DNA of 64,000 nt from assembly GCA_018466975.1 (NCBI GenBank), contig CM031552.1, positions 930,001-994,000 of the forward strand, given 5' to 3'. The notes beneath the pieces were generated by a model that saw only the letters and a list, made by a program, of their open reading frames with translations, made no database searches and was not told where the DNA came from. This document shows, piece after piece, positions 1-13,520 of this stretch. The DNA is from Sparassis latifolia (taxonomy: Eukaryota; Basidiomycota; Agaricomycetes; Polyporales; Sparassidaceae). The number at the start of each line of letters is the position of its first letter. Position 1 is the first letter of the stretch. Made by a program: the position numbers and the translations under genes.

Positions 1-3000
1 GGTCTGTCAATAAATGTAGTCAAATTGCGCATACGCTGCAACTGCTGCTGCAAACGATCTAATGACCATGCATAAATGGCGTTGTGGCGCTTGTCAAGCA
101 CCTTCACAGCAACAGATGGTTGAGTTGCAGACGAGAGAACAGGATCTACAACGTCGCCAAACTGATCCAATCCTGCGATGGTGTCAATGACGGATGCGGG
201 TGCTGCCAGGGAACCACCGGAGGCAACGGTGAAATTGTAGGAAATATCCTTCCCTAGCTCCTTGCTGTGTAACGTCTGAGATGAGGTGCAACGTAAATAT
301 TGGCAGGACATACCTAATCACGTTGGCCTCCTTGACCAAGACAGCATTGGATAAGACAACCTCAGCCATGGAGAATGAGCGATGAGCTCGCCACTTGTCC
401 AGAACCTTTCGGATTAACCTGAGCTGTCTTGCAGAGTACAACACAGGTTCGAAGACTGTTGTGTCAACGTCCGTTTCACCACGCGCCCTGGCATCCAGCA
501 GCCGCTTCATATGTGATTGTACAAGTTTCAACTGGTGTTCCATCTGTTCCTTCTCGGCCTTCAAATCTTCTGCCTCTGTCGACTCGGCGATTGCCTGCAA
601 TCGCGACTCAAACTCAACGCGTTGCAAGTCTAGTTGGTTTTGGACCTCTTTCAATGAGCCACCCATCTCTGGACTGTCGCCATGACTGGTCATTGCGTCC
701 ACGCTGGTGTCATCGGTCGCATCGCTCGAGAACTGTCGGCCAGACTCGCTCCAGATGTCATCCGCTTGACTGAGACTACTTTCAGGACGAGGCTTTGCGT
801 TGTGGTCACGGAGCGTCTTCACTCTGGTAATCTTCTCGAAGAGCTTATTCAGGTCCTCGTCGGGAAGGTTATCAAGGGCAGGATCCAATCCTAGTCGAGC
901 AAAGGCTGCCTCACGCCTGGCGAATGTCCAGTCAACATCTCCGAGGTCAACGGAAGACCCGGTCGGCGACTGGGGACGAGTCGCAGCGTCGTTCTCAGTT
1001 TGCAGATCTGCAGCAGAGATGCTTATTGACATGCCCGACTTTGCCGCAGCGCGATCTCGCAGCTTGCGCACTTCTTCTGGGTTGTTGAAGCGGAAAACGT
1101 GGTGCTCTCCTGAGCAGTTTCGTTCATATGAGTATCGTGCCTGACTATCAAAACATTATAACGAACCGAGGATGATACGAAAGCCTGAGCGAAGCTTGTA
1201 CGACTGACGAGATCGGGCAGAAAATTAAGTGCCGAGCAATAGGAGAGCGACCAAGAAACTCACCTGGTCAGGGCTGATTTGTCGGCCATTGAGGAACTTC
1301 AATGTTACGTTAGTCAAAGGCGGTCGGCTAAGAGGCGAAGGATATTTACCGTGACAGCATCCGGTAAGGCATGAAGTGTAACCTTGCCGTCATTGTTCTC
1401 GAAATAACAGTGTTCCTCTGCAATACTTTCGCCACTGAGACGAATAGTCGCAGGTTTCTCGCTGTCTAGACGTCCTATCTGCACTCCCGAGAACATCAAT
1501 ATTGGTCGTCCTGACAAAAGATATTACACACTATTGTCCGGCCAGACTTCAGTTGATAAATCAAACATTCGCTCATGAGAGGGTCTAAAGGTGATAATGT
1601 TCAGAAAAATTAGAGGGAACGTCCAACAAAGGTAGTTCCGCACCTTCATTCTAGAGAATACAACAAATTGTTAGCACAGCAAAACCTAACCGCGTGGGAC
1701 GGCGACGCACCAGATTGACCAAATGAGGCATCTACACATATTCAGGTATCAGACGAGACTGACTAGGTAACAGTGAGAACTTACACTCTTGGGAGTATGT
1801 ACGCCAACGTTGTTCTTGTCGATGGTGATACCCAGTTCTTCCAGCGCCTTCTCGCGCTCTTTCTGCACCGCTTGGGTCCTTTGCATCTTCTGCTCCCAAG
1901 TCTCGTTCAGGCCTTGCATGAGCTTTTCGCTGGTTTCAAGCTGTTCTTGTAGCTCTGCCTTGGTAACCGTCTTGATAGTGCCATCCTTCGCCTGGTACGT
2001 AACCTTCTGCTGGGCCGCTGGGATCTTGGGATCGTATACTGCTTCGCTGGAAGAGCCGGAAACCCGAGCTGCGGAACACAGTTAGTCGGGAGAGCTCTGT
2101 ATAGTCCTTCTCAAATGGGGCAGCGTACCTCTGAGCATCTCCAACTCTTCCTTCAGCTCCCGCACGAGTTTGGCGTTCGGATCCTCGTTGACGATAGCCT
2201 TGTTCTTGATCTTCTTCGCCTGATCAGCGTATCGCAATGTACTGAGGGTCTCCTCGTACTGAACGTCCGCGGGGGAAATGGCCGCAATCATTGCTGTCTT
2301 AGAATTTCCTCCCAAGCTGTCTTTGAGCAGCCATGTCAAGACCTTTGACCAGACATTTGATTAGACGTGATAAAGGATGAGAAAAAATGGCATACAGAGT
2401 CTCGATAGGGCACAAACTCCTCCGCCTTCCCCTTCTTTCCCTTCTTGCCTTCCGCCTGACTGGCAGTAGCAAGCGCTGCAATGACCTTACCAAGCGTAGT
2501 GAGCGACTTATTGATGTTAGCACCTTCCTTCAGGCGCTGTCCTGTCGCTCCGGTGGAGTTGGCACGTTCGGAACCAGCCAGATCCACCAAACTCAAGTTG
2601 CGACTTCAGCATCACTGCCTAATTCTGCGAGAAACTCGCTTACCTGATACGGGAAACCTTTTCTGTGTCTAAGTTCGTGTCAACGTCGTGTCGTTTCATC
2701 GTGAGGAGCAAGGTGAACACGGCGTGAGAACGGGAAGACCTATTTCGCTATGAGGTCATGCAATATGCTGGGTCAAAGGTGATCCATACGTCTCGTTCAT
2801 GTTCGTTGCAGCCACTGTTCTCGCCTTGTTGCCCTCGTCCATCAGCTGCATCATTTCGTCGTAACTGTTGACCACGAGCTTGGACAAATCTTCAACATAC
2901 GGACCCAAGCTCGGGTGTTCACGGACTCGTAGATTCCCCGTGTTCTTGGGATTCAACAAATCGCGCACTTTCTCGTTATAGATCTGAATCGCAGTTAGCG

Positions 3001-3829
3001 CAACCAGGATAGCACAAATTAGCATCCTCACCTCAATATATGATACTTCGACAGTGAAATGGGTATTGGGATCCGCTCCTTTCTTCTCCTCTACTCGTAC
3101 GAATAATTCGGAACACGTGAGAGGGATAATTCCCTTGTCGGCGCCGTCTGAACAAAGTGCGCCACGGTCAGCCAAGAAGTCTAGCCGCGCGAAAGGAAAG
3201 GAGTCATACATCCCATCATACTATATTGTCGTATGTAGTCAGTGACACGGGGAACTCACAGCGCAAAGAATCTCACCTGTAAGATTTGCCAGAACCTTTA
3301 GGAAGCTGGTCAGTAAACGCCTCACAATCACCTCGTGCGTATTGTTCACAAACGTACCGGTCTGCCCGTCTGCACGATTTGAGTCAATTGCATCACATAT
3401 AGGGTCTAGCAGGACTTACAAGCCAATATACACGCGTTAAAACCCGCAAACCCGTGATCCAACAACTCCTTCCCGAGATCATCGTACAGCGTCTGCTGAG
3501 AGCAGTAGTTGGGCTCGTCTCTGGGACCTGCGGACCAATAACTCTTGTCAAACGTGAAGTTCATTGTCTTCCGCTCTGTAGCACGACCAGACGCTGCTTG
3601 TGCACCCTGAGATCCTGGCTCGGGTGGTCCAAGGATCGTCTGGTTACCCTCCATGCGGACGAGGCATTTCGCGCCGCGAGCAATCTCTGTTCATATAACA
3701 GTTATAACGGCACGAGGGTGGTAAGATAAACTGCGTTATGAGCATCATGTCTGAAAACGACGAACCGCGTGAGTTGAGGGGCCGACATCGCACTACGACC
3801 TTGATGTTTCCATCGCCATGGTCAGCCAT
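1..3829 (-). CDS. Kinesin-3 family motor (Unc104/KIF1-like), C-terminus beyond window
   Basis: Plus-end microtubule motor for vesicle and organelle transport. The start at 3829 opens with [20 protein letters not shown], the first beta-strand of a kinesin motor. The P-loop GQTGSGKSY is split by an intron near 3300-3360. The switch II motif [11 protein letters not shown] lies near 2590 and the neck region follows at 2080-2340. An FHA domain (about 1314-1517) and a KIF1B-type segment (about 184-1071, with [19 protein letters not shown]) follow, the domain order typical of kinesin-3. A cargo-binding PH domain would be expected next, but the coding sequence runs off the left edge, so the gene is partial. 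At least eight short introns interrupt it. Family assignment is firm. The subfamily rests on the FHA plus KIF1B arrangement. Confidence 0.93.
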
Positions 3830-5501
3830 CAGCCCTAGCTACGGCGCACTGGATTTCGCGTATTTCAGATAGTCGGAAAACAGAGAAACAGCAGAGAGAT
3901 AGATAGTAGTCGGGCCGCAGGCAACCCTCGGGGATGAACAGCTGCAGGCAGCAACGCCTTATTCGGGGAAATAGCCGACAGCCACAGCCGCGCGCGCACG
4001 CGTTTCGTTTCTGCCTCCACCACGCACTGCAGCATTTAAGGCCCTACAGGTCAAAGTCTTGGCAAACTGTAAACATCTCTTCAGCAGCTGCCTGAGCCAT
4101 TGATAACGTCGCAATACTAAGTACAGTTCCATCCTCTAGAGAAGCATACTAGCTGATGCACCTGCACCTCGCTGTACTCGTCGATGTCGACGCTGATAAC
4201 TTACTACGTCTCAGATGGTAGCTCACAACGTGCTAGGCTCTCTCTTCTTGTTTCAGTTCCGAGATATGCGAGGCTCCGTCATTCAGCGGTTAGTCTAAGG
4301 TCTCGATACTCCCAGAATCCCTGCCGAATGTACTGTATACTAATTCTGACGCTTCAACGCTCAGCATCGTCACAGAATGAACAAAAATTCTCTCACAGTT
4401 GTCGTTTGTGTGGTCTTGTTCTACGTAGCGCCTCTATCTTCATGTCCTCCAGTGTTCCACGTCTAACCTTGATCATGACAACTATCCCTCAGGTGTTGTA
4501 TGACTTGTCTTGTATTGACCCGCCGAGTTTGCCGAACTCACTGCATTCATGTCTATTGTGCTCACGCGGAAAGATGATTTCTAACCGATGTCGCTGTAAT
4601 CTATCTATTCTGTGAGTGTCGGGATTGTCTATTCGTCTAACTTAGGAGAAAATGGTGTTGGACGCTTCTAATGTTACCCATCGGATTGCATGTATACCGG
4701 TATGCTGCGTATACCAAAGGTAATCAGACCTCATTTTCTCCTCGAGATGGCTTGTATGCAGCCGCCTGTTGATGACGGAATTTCTTCTTTTCGCATAGAA
4801 GTCAGGATGAGATGATAGTACTTGGGCTTCTGTCGCTATTCGCTCACAGTCTTTGTCCGGATTGCAATCTTCCTCCCCTATAAACTCATCTAGAAAGTCA
4901 TGAGTGTGCAAGATATGGTTTCTCGCGCGCATTCTTGGCGAATTCTGGACCTATCTTACCATCGTCCGCCGTCACTTCACGAAATGAAAATAATCTTCTC
5001 GCGGAGTCCTAGTCGTGGTGCTTTTTTTCATATGTATTCAAGAGTAGGGTTTGGAAGTCCGTACGCGCGTACGGCTTGTACATAGTGAGCTGAGTACTTG
5101 TAATCCACGTTCTGAAACACTTGCCTTTTCGAGCCAGCGGTGTCGGCGAAATCCCAGATCGCGCTATTAAATTCAATGCTTCCGTTCAAGTTAGCGGGGT
5201 CATTAATTCTCCTAGACAGAGTCACTGATGAAGACACATTCAAGACAAGCGCTGTCGATTTCATGTTTTGACCGTGTACCGGATACCGTTGATCTCCCAT
5301 AGAATAGGAGCATTCACGAACTCGGCGACAGCATACAAGTACTACTGCCCACCCCGGGCTTTCGATCGGTACGGTGGCTTGGTATGTATGCTCAGTCTAG
5401 AACGCACCCCTATGTGCCCACCCAAGTGGGTTAAGGCTACCAGTTGAGAATCTCCGCTCGTATAAACCGGAGTCCCTCCCACCTCCTGCGCACCACCATC
5501 T
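3830..5501. other. Intergenic region between kinesin and membrane protein genes
   Basis: About 1.7 kb without a gene I can support. Several open frames of 60-145 codons occur on both strands (for example 4184-4615 plus and 5028-5300 minus), but none shows a recognisable domain, intron pattern or sensible composition. The right end holds the promoter of the next plus-strand gene. Confidence 0.6.
5461..5467 (+). promoter_or_regulatory. TATA box of the 5502 gene
   Basis: TATAAAC lies 41 bases upstream of the chosen ATG at 5502. It supports that start and the direction of transcription. Confidence 0.5.
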
Positions 5502-7279
5502 ATGTTGCTGCTGATGTCCTGCAACACGCGACGCTTCAGGCCTCTCATCGCTGCCGTTTTACTGGTTTTCACGGCAATTTGGGTTCTTTTCAAAGCCGTC
5601 CCTCTTACCGGAGAGGTTTCTCAGGGGTTCCTCGACACCTGGTACGCGCCGCAGGAATGTCAGTTGCAGGTGCAGCAAGTATCCCTTGATAATTCCTTCA
5701 TTCAGCGGACGCCGCTCGTCAGGAAGAATATTGCTGTCGCCTCTCATTTTGGCTACCACTTTGATGTCTATATGACTCTCGTGTGGACACTGGAGCGCAT
5801 CCTACACCCAGCGCAAGACTCAAGGACAGAAATACGAGTTTACTCTCAGCCGTTCCAATTCAAGTTCCAAGATATTGTAGCCAAATTGGGCCTTTACCAC
5901 GGAGAGTTGCACGATCCACACAAGCTTGTTGAACATATTCAGCAAGTTCCAGGCGAGGGTGGCATCGATATGGTAATTTTGGGAACATGTGAGGTTGAGT
6001 GAGTTCAAGCGTTTTTCTCGCTTGTGGTCTATCTGATTGCGCGACCGACAGCCTTCCAGCGTTCCATGATGCGTTGATAGCTGCGTGGGACGCGCGAGAC
6101 GACGAACATAAGTTCCAATTGGTTTGTGTCGTACACAATGTCCTGGATACGAGGTGGCAGGATTTCATTCCAGGCTGGTCACGTCGAGGCGTGTTCAGGG
6201 TGGTCGGAATTGCAGACCAGTAAGTCGGTTACTTTTTTCGGTTAGATTCTTTCCATCAATCACTCAACTTGAATCTAGTGTCGCCAATTCTTTCCGCAAA
6301 GTGTTCGATGGCCACGCAGACAGCCCGGATCCCCACTTGTATACAGCCGGATACGAGTACATCCCGGCAGATGTCCATATGCCGGTGTTGGACATTCCAG
6401 ACCTCCCGACCAGACCTCTGAACCGTACGCTGTCCAAAGCGGTCGTTCAGGGGACATTCTCCACTGAACGACGTGATTACGAGCATATATTCGGCGAGCT
6501 GATTGCCTCTCTGCACGGTGAGTCTTTGTCAGAGGAGCGATGTATCTCGTACTGAAGGCTGCGCAGAGGATCCTCATGCCTGGGGATACCTACCACTAGA
6601 TGGAAGAGCGTCATTCGTACCCGACCCTCACTCTCCTGAGCCACCGTTCCAGCTCGCCATTGTAGGTTCAGGCGATCTAGATATTCCCACCGAGCTCGCG
6701 TATCTTGCCACTATCTACCGCTATCTGGATTACAGTGACTTTTACGTTCTAATCTCAGAGATGGACATCGTCGTTCCCGCGTTTGCCGAGTATGGATGTG
6801 CGTAAATTCATCTGCCCTGCGTATTCGGCGTCTAAAACGATGTTACAGACTTCGAATACCAAGCGAGTTCTACTGTCGCAATGGCAGCAGAATTAAATGT
6901 TAGTGCCTCCAAGTCGCCGCTTCCCGACCACTATTCATAATTCGTCTATGCTTTTACTCAGGTTCCCATTCTCGCTACTCAACGTATGCGCAAAGCTTAT
7001 GGTTACATCGACGATGACACGGCAGTTGTCACACGTCCGGCGGCCATGCGCGAGGTACAGGCGTTAAAGGCATTGCGCACAGGAAACACATCCTTCTTCC
7101 TCGACTCTCAGGCGATACGCTCTGGCCGATCGGGATCGGCCATGCAGCGTTTGAAAGCAGCTACGGAGAAGATGGTTCAATCGCCTTGGACGCGGGACAA
7201 GAAGTCGTTCGCCCGGTTCAAAAACGTCATTTGGAGCAGAAACCAGGCATTTGTAGAACGGCTTCTCCGTGACGCTTAG
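5502..7279 (+). CDS. Type II membrane protein, possible fungal glycosyltransferase
   Basis: Basidiomycete protein of unproven function. The N-terminus has a short basic cytoplasmic tail (NTRRFRP), then one hydrophobic segment at about residues 15-31 and a lumenal part of roughly 420 residues. This is the topology of a Golgi or ER type II enzyme. The lumenal part contains SHFGYHFDVYMTLVWTLERI near the start and VGSGDLDIPTEL and YVLISEMDIVVPAFAEY in the C-terminal half. These recall GT-B glycosyltransferases of the GT4 type, but I see no decisive catalytic motif. The spliced protein ends in SRNQAFVERLLRDA. Introns include one after CEVD near 5998 and others near 6222, 6523, 6800, 6900 and 6960. 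The first ATG was chosen; a second at 5514 is possible. The gene converges on eIF5B. Confidence 0.75.
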
Positions 7280-7661
7280 ACTGCCGCATCTTGGTTTTTT
7301 TTGAACGCATTCCCCCGTGTTTCTGGCCAGTTTATGTATCGTATATCAAAGCGCACACAAGGACGGTCATAGAGTGTTTCAGAGGTCGGGTGGCAACGCA
7401 TACATACACTACGACACCTTTATATCATTGTAGCTCTTCAGGCCTCACGCTTCCATTATAATTGTGAACGATCCGGAGCCGATTTTTGTTCTTCGTTCAC
7501 AATACATGAATGTCTCACATATCTTACATGCGACAAGATACAAAGGTGGGGGGATACAGTTAACAATGACGGGGTGACAGACAACACAGATTGCGGATAA
7601 ATGTCTTTGCTCATAAATCCTATATTCACTGGATGTTGAGACGCTGATGGTACGGAACTTG

Positions 7662-10600
7662 TCAGCATATCAGTCCAAAACATAGGACGATGAGACTCGC
7701 CGGTTTCAACGCCTTGATCAACAGCCACTCTTCGTTCGTCACATCTGTCTTGAAAGATGTCTGGGCGAGGGATATAAGCCCGACGCACGAATACCACTAA
7801 GCTGCGATTCACCTTCAACACATCGATACTCTGCCGCGTAATGCGGGAGTATAATTCATCTTTATCGTCAAAGTGACGGCCAAACATCTTCGCAGACTGG
7901 TAGACGGCATGCTCGATCTTGACCGCGACGCCACCACCGGCCTGGGATTTCTTCACGATCTGCATGCAAGAGTAAGTAAAACTTGTGTTAACCCTTCATC
8001 GACACGATTTAGACTTACATCAAACGCCTTGTGGTTGATCTCCAACGATGTGCTATTGATACGACGTTAGTAAGTACGAGTCAGTTGTGGCTTGTCGGAG
8101 AGAAAATGACATACATTTTGCCAAGATCGATAATATCCTTTTTCTGCGTTTCTGGATCCACCTTCACGACACAAATGGGCGTTCCAACACGCAATGTGCC
8201 ATCGAGGATATCGACACCCAGAATAATTGGGTCACGCTTACAGAATGCAGCGATGATCTTGAGCCTACAAGGCCAGACCGCTTGAGGAGCAGCATCTCTC
8301 CGCTTAGCCTCCGTGATCTCATTGTTGTAAGCAGTGAAGGCGTCGAAGAGGTGGTAGATGATGTCCGCTGGACAAACGAGGTGAGACTTGAATCACACCT
8401 GGTTGTATGTGCAGAGCCCACTCACCTTTGAATAGACGAATGCCCATCTCTTCCGCCAGCTTCTCCGCTTCCCTATCGACCACGACATCGAAGCAAAGAA
8501 TACAAGCGAGTTCTCTCGCCCTCTCCAGCATCGTCGCCGCACGCATGACGTCCCTCTTGTGGACCGGACCGATGTTGATTCCAGAGACAGGAATCTTGCT
8601 GCTCTTCAGGAAGTCCAGCAGCGCCTCCAGCGAACCCAGCGTACTTGCTTGCACACACACTCCACGGCCGGACTTGTCAATTGAGTTCAGCAGAGTTGTC
8701 AGGTCAGACATGACTTCTTCCATGAGGTCGTCTTCATCGTCATCCGGGCCAACGACAAGGAGGCGGGAACCAGCAATAGCCTTCTCAAGATCGGGAGCCA
8801 CGAGCTTAACACCAAGAGCGGCCTTCACCTCCTTGTGGTGAACATATGCAGACTTAGAGAGAGGTTGTTGATTAGTGGGAGCACCGCCGACGATGGAAGG
8901 CGGACACGTACCTTGATACGGAGTTCACGGAGAGGCTGCGGTGTCAATAACGCACGAATTTGAGTGACGATTGGTCCGTTCAGACCGCACACGACGATCT
9001 TGTCCCCTTCGTGCAGAATGCCGTTGGACAAGACGACATCAATGGTCGTTCCGAGACCCTCGATGACCTTGACTTCCAACACTGTACACTCGAGCTCCGA
9101 CAAGTACATTAGACGATCACTCATCCGCTGCTGAGTGAGATTCACGAGGAGCATGATCATGTCCGGAATACCCTCTCCGGTGATGGCGGACGTCGGAACC
9201 AGAGAGACGTTGCGCGCAAAGTTCTTGTTGTCGTAATAGAGAACGGCGTTCAACCCTTGTTCAGCGAACGCGAGGATCGTCTTCTCGACGCGATCCTCGA
9301 ATTCTCGCTGCACGGCGCCACTCTGCTTCGCCAGAGAGCTGTGGAAGTCATTATCGGGAGTAGCTTGCCAGCCATACATACGATCAATCTATGAGCGAAG
9401 GTCAGAATGGCATGACAGCCGAAAGGATTTTCTGCACCTTGTTCAGGGCGACGATGAATGGCGTTTTCCGGTCTCTCAGTAAGCGTAGAGACTCTAGTGT
9501 TTGTGGCTCAAGACCATGCTACATCGCCGTCAGCGTAACTCATAACATGGCGATGATGGTTTTCTCACCATGATATCGACGACAAGAATAGCAATGTTAC
9601 ATAGCGAACTTCCACGAGAACGTAAGTTCGTAAAGGACTCGTGACCAGGAGTATCAATAACCAAGAGACCAGGAATCTTGTAATCTTGGTGCCCATCCTG
9701 CAGAGAGTTGTCACTACACTCTGGGATCTACACATGAAATATACGAACCTTGTTGAGAATCGCCGTCTTGGTCTTGATTGCGTCAGCAGGGAAGTAAGTT
9801 GCACCTATTTGTTGCGTGATACCGCCAGCTTCTCCCTCTTGCACATTTGTTTGACGAATCTACAATCAATGGTGAAGCGAGGCCGCCAGCTAGCTAAAAA
9901 CAGGGAGACTCACCTTATCCAAGAGCTTCGTTTTACCAGTATCGACGTGACCCAAGATACAGCAAATGGGGCTCCGCAGATCGTCCTTGTTCCTGGCAGC
10001 AAGTGCTGCCTCATGAGCCTTTGCCCGCCGTTCAGCCGCCTCGAGTTTCTTCTTTGCTGCCATGCGCTGGGTGTTCGTCATGCCATCGGAACCTGACTCC
10101 TCTTCCGAAGAGTCAGAGTCTTCCTCAGAATCCGACTCTTCCTCTGACTCCCCTTCCGAGGAGCTCTCTTCCTCTGACTCGGATTCTGCTTTCTTGGGCC
10201 CATTTGTACTAGCGCCTTTTGCTTTGGCAGGTGCACGAGCCTTTGAAGGGGCTGCCGCAGCGGGTACTGGTTTCTTTGGAGCAGCTTTGGCAGACGCTGC
10301 CTTCTCCGCTGTTGCTGGTTTCGAAGACGATGCTGCTTTAGCCGCACCGTTGGCTAGAGATACGTTACCAACAGACCGGGAAATGAATCGAGGACCAGCT
10401 TACCAGTAGGAGATGGTTTCGCAGCTTCCCCTTCTTCATCGCCACTGCTTTCGTCCCAAGACTCCTTCACACCCTCTGCTAGCTTCTGCTCTTCGTCGCT
10501 GCTTGCATCCCAATCGTCCTTGACACCCTCAACCTTCTCCGCACTCTCTTCGCTTGGCTGTGCGACAGGTTCGGCGATTGGTGGCTTCTCCTCCCGTACA

Positions 10601-12227
10601 GGCGAGTGTTCTCGGGTGGCGGGACCGCTACCGGTTGCGCTCGCGGGAGCCTTCTTCTTGCGGTTGCCGTAGACGACCTTCTTGGCTGGGTGTGTACTGA
10701 AAGCCTGTTGCAGACCTTCGATCTGAACTCCAGAAGCAAGAAGAGCTTGCTTGCGCAACTCGGCTGCCCTTTGCTCCTCCTTCTGCTTCTTGGTCAGGAG
10801 GCGTCCCTCCTTCTTAGCAAGCTCTCGCTTCGCCTGTCACAAATGATTAAACGGCTGACGTCCCAAGATGTGGGAGTGCAACTACGTACCTTCTCCTTCT
10901 CTTTCTTCCGCTGCTTCTCCTCCTCCTTTCTCCGCGCTTCTTCCTCCGCCTTCCGTTCCTCTTCTTCAATCCTCTTCCTCTCTTCCTCTTCCTGCCTCCG
11001 CGCCTCCTCCTCCAGTCGCTTCTTCTCCTCCATCAGCGCCTTCAGCGCACTGATACCAGACGCGCCCTTCTTCTTCCCTGCAGCAGGCGCGGGTACGGGC
11101 TCCTCATCTTTCTTGGCCTTCTTCTTTTTCTTCTTCTTCGAATCGGCTTTCGCACCGCCCGCCTCAGCCTCCTCCTCCTCCTCTTCTTCCTCCTTCTCCG
11201 CAGGTGTAGGCGCGATAGCGGTCGCGGTCGCGGTCGCGGGAACTTCGGCGGGTTGGGGAGCTGCATCTCCTTGTGCAGTCTTTTTCGCTGCTGCCTGCGC
11301 CTTTTTCTTGGCCTGTTCTATAGTGTTAATCGTGATACGGTAGAGATGTAATATATTTACGTACCTTTTCGCGCTCCTTCTTCAGCTTCTCCTTCTCCTT
11401 CTTTGACAAGACCTTCGGACCTGCGTCGTCGCCCGCATCCTCGTCCGCCTCATCCTCGTCTTTTGGCTCCGCTGGTGCTGGTGCCACAGCTTCTTCAGGC
11501 GCTACCTCACTCTCTGCAGCAGCTATATCACGACCGCATGTTAATCCGGCAGCGAGAACACTTCGGAATGGTAACACACCTGGCTCCTGGTCGAGATCCT
11601 CATCCGGAGTTTTGCCCTTCTTTCCCTTGCTTTTCTTTGCCTTCTTACCCTTCCCCTTCGCAGGTCCCCATTCCTCGTCCGCGAGATCGTCAGCGGTCAT
11701 TTCCACAGGTTTCTTCGGTGCACTGATGTCGCCTTGCGCCGCGGCGGCCTCACCATCCGAGCCATTGCCAGGTGACGGGCCATCTGCGAAGGACACGGAG
11801 GTCACCGCAGGTGGCTTCTTGCCCTTCTTATCCTTCTTGTTTTTCGAGGACGCCTTGATAGCGGACTGTCCGTAGAGTAGGAGACGAGATTGGTCATTAC
11901 GCAGCATATAATGAGGCTATTAGACTTACCATCAACCCGCCGAAGTCTTCGTCCTCGCCGCCTGCGCCGCCGTGCTCCACGCCCAGCTGGGCAAAGGCGG
12001 AGAAGCCGCTGCCTTTACGTGCCGATTTGAGGTCATCGTCGGATGCGTCTGCAGCAGCGAGCGATGTCCCAGCGTTGTCGCCGGTAACGGTGGTGCCAGC
12101 GTTCTCCCTGCGGCGAATAATTAAGTCAATCTCGCGCTGCAAGTGCACTTAACGCAATGATAGCGGCGCACCAGAACTCGTCATCGTCCTGCTTTTTCCC
12201 TTTCTTTGCCTTGTTCTTGGGTGCCAT
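7662..12227 (-). CDS. FUN12: Translation initiation factor eIF5B (IF2-like GTPase)
   Basis: GTPase that drives 60S-40S subunit joining after start-codon recognition. The start at 12227 gives [19 protein letters not shown], the classic fungal eIF5B N-terminus. A long Lys/Glu/Ala-rich low-complexity domain follows (12.1-10.1 kb), including an almost pure K/E/R stretch near 10900-11030. The G domain begins near 9980 with [14 protein letters not shown] (G1), then DTPGHESF (G3) and NKVDR (G4). Domains II-IV run to the end, with [36 protein letters not shown] and [20 protein letters not shown]. An intron after SIDVLK restores [20 protein letters not shown]. The tail after KP reads [12 protein letters not shown], unlike the short KPVFGI-type ends I expect, so the last residues or the final splice are uncertain. 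The gene is head-to-head with ARL2 across 286 bases. Confidence 0.95.
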
Positions 12228-12513
12228 GATCAGTCAGTCACGATAGTGAGGTATGGGTATGAGATTAATATTGGGGTACTGCGCAGAGGCCAACGTTGGG
12301 AGATGATTATTTGAGTCTCGGAGAGAGCAGCGGGTCCGGATGCTCAAAAATGACATCTACGCGCGTGCCGGAAGAGCCTCGGAGGCTCGGACTCTCTTCC
12401 CTTCGTCACCGTGGATCCGGGTCATTGCTGAACTGGCCGCTTGCACGCCACTTCGTGGACGACCCTTTGTAATTCAACAAAAATTAACTGACTGCTAGCG
12501 GTAGCCGGTGACT

Positions 12514-13397
12514 ATGGGGCTGCTCACGATCATCCGGAAGAACCGCCAGAAGGAGAAGGAGATGCGCATCCTCTTTCTGTCGGTGCAACCGTCGGATCTC
12601 TCGCGTTCTGCTCAATTCTGGGGTTTCCTGTTGCAGCGGTCTCGATAATGCAGGCAAGACGACCATTCTGAAGAAACTCAATGGCGAGGATATCATGAGT
12701 ATCAGTCCCACTCTCGGGTTCAATATCAAGACGTTTGTACATCGCAAGTGAGCCCGAATTTCACGGTGGTGCCCGAATGACTGAGGCATGCATACAATGT
12801 TAGGTACACTTTAAACATATGTGAGCAATTTTGACGCGTTCAGGTGTTGTCTCTCCACCCATAACCTATGAGCAGGGGACGTCGGTGGACAGCGCAGTCT
12901 CCGACCTTACTGGCGGAATTACTTCGAGCAGACTGATGCGTTAGTCTGGGTCGTCGACTCTGGAGACAGGATGCGTATGAGAGACTGCAAAGAGGAGCTA
13001 CACAGCCTATTGCTCGAAGACGTATGCTCCAATTATTGTGTGGATGCGTGAGGCTCATTTCGTGAACACAGCGACTGGCGGGCGCGTCGCTCCTCGTTTT
13101 CGCCAACAAGCAAGATATCCAGGGTTCCATGTCGAGTGCGGAGATCAGAGATGTTCGTGACACAGCCTTTTCTCTGACGGGTCATTGAACTGAGAATTTC
13201 GCTTGCAGGCTCTTGATCTGCTGTCTATCAAGTCTCATCAGTGGAAGATCCTGCCATGTAGTGCGGTTACGGGTGAAGGCCTGGTCGACGGTCTGAATTG
13301 GGTTGTGGATGATGTCGCGGGCAGACTGTACTACTCTTCTGTATCGGAGGAGAACAGCGCGTCCAGCAGCGCACCGGGCATTGTCACTGTACGTTAG
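12514..13397 (+). CDS. ARL2: ADP-ribosylation factor-like GTPase 2
   Basis: Small GTPase that acts with tubulin cofactors in microtubule biogenesis and in mitochondrial processes. Translation starts [20 protein letters not shown], which is diagnostic of ARL2. Splicing gives the P-loop [18 protein letters not shown]. Switch I and interswitch residues [11 protein letters not shown], switch [20 protein letters not shown], the guanine-specificity motif NKQD and SAVTGEG follow in the usual order. Introns are at about 12568-12637, 12748-12840, 13021-13073 and 13154-13208. The C-terminal tail is about 15-20 residues longer than in animal ARL2 and Ser-rich ([13 protein letters not shown]). The gene shares a short divergent promoter with eIF5B and converges on hydrolase A. 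Confidence 0.93.
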
Positions 13398-13520
13398 TGC
13401 GACCATAAATTTCTTTCTTCGGATCACGTCTAACATGGCGACGGCTACCAATCGGCCGCAAAGTCTACTCTACCATCCAACCCACGAAAGAACCCTGCTT
13501 TCCGAGCGGTGCTGTGAGGC

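Noticed and set aside
4184..5300. Open frames between the kinesin and membrane-protein genes
   Set aside because: No homology, no consistent splice sites and no start context. They are treated as chance frames.
10606..11343. Plus-strand frame of 245 codons rich in Ser, Phe and Ala
   Set aside because: It is the complement of the Lys/Glu-rich N-terminal domain of eIF5B. The poly-Phe/Ser runs are the antisense of AAG/GAG tracts.
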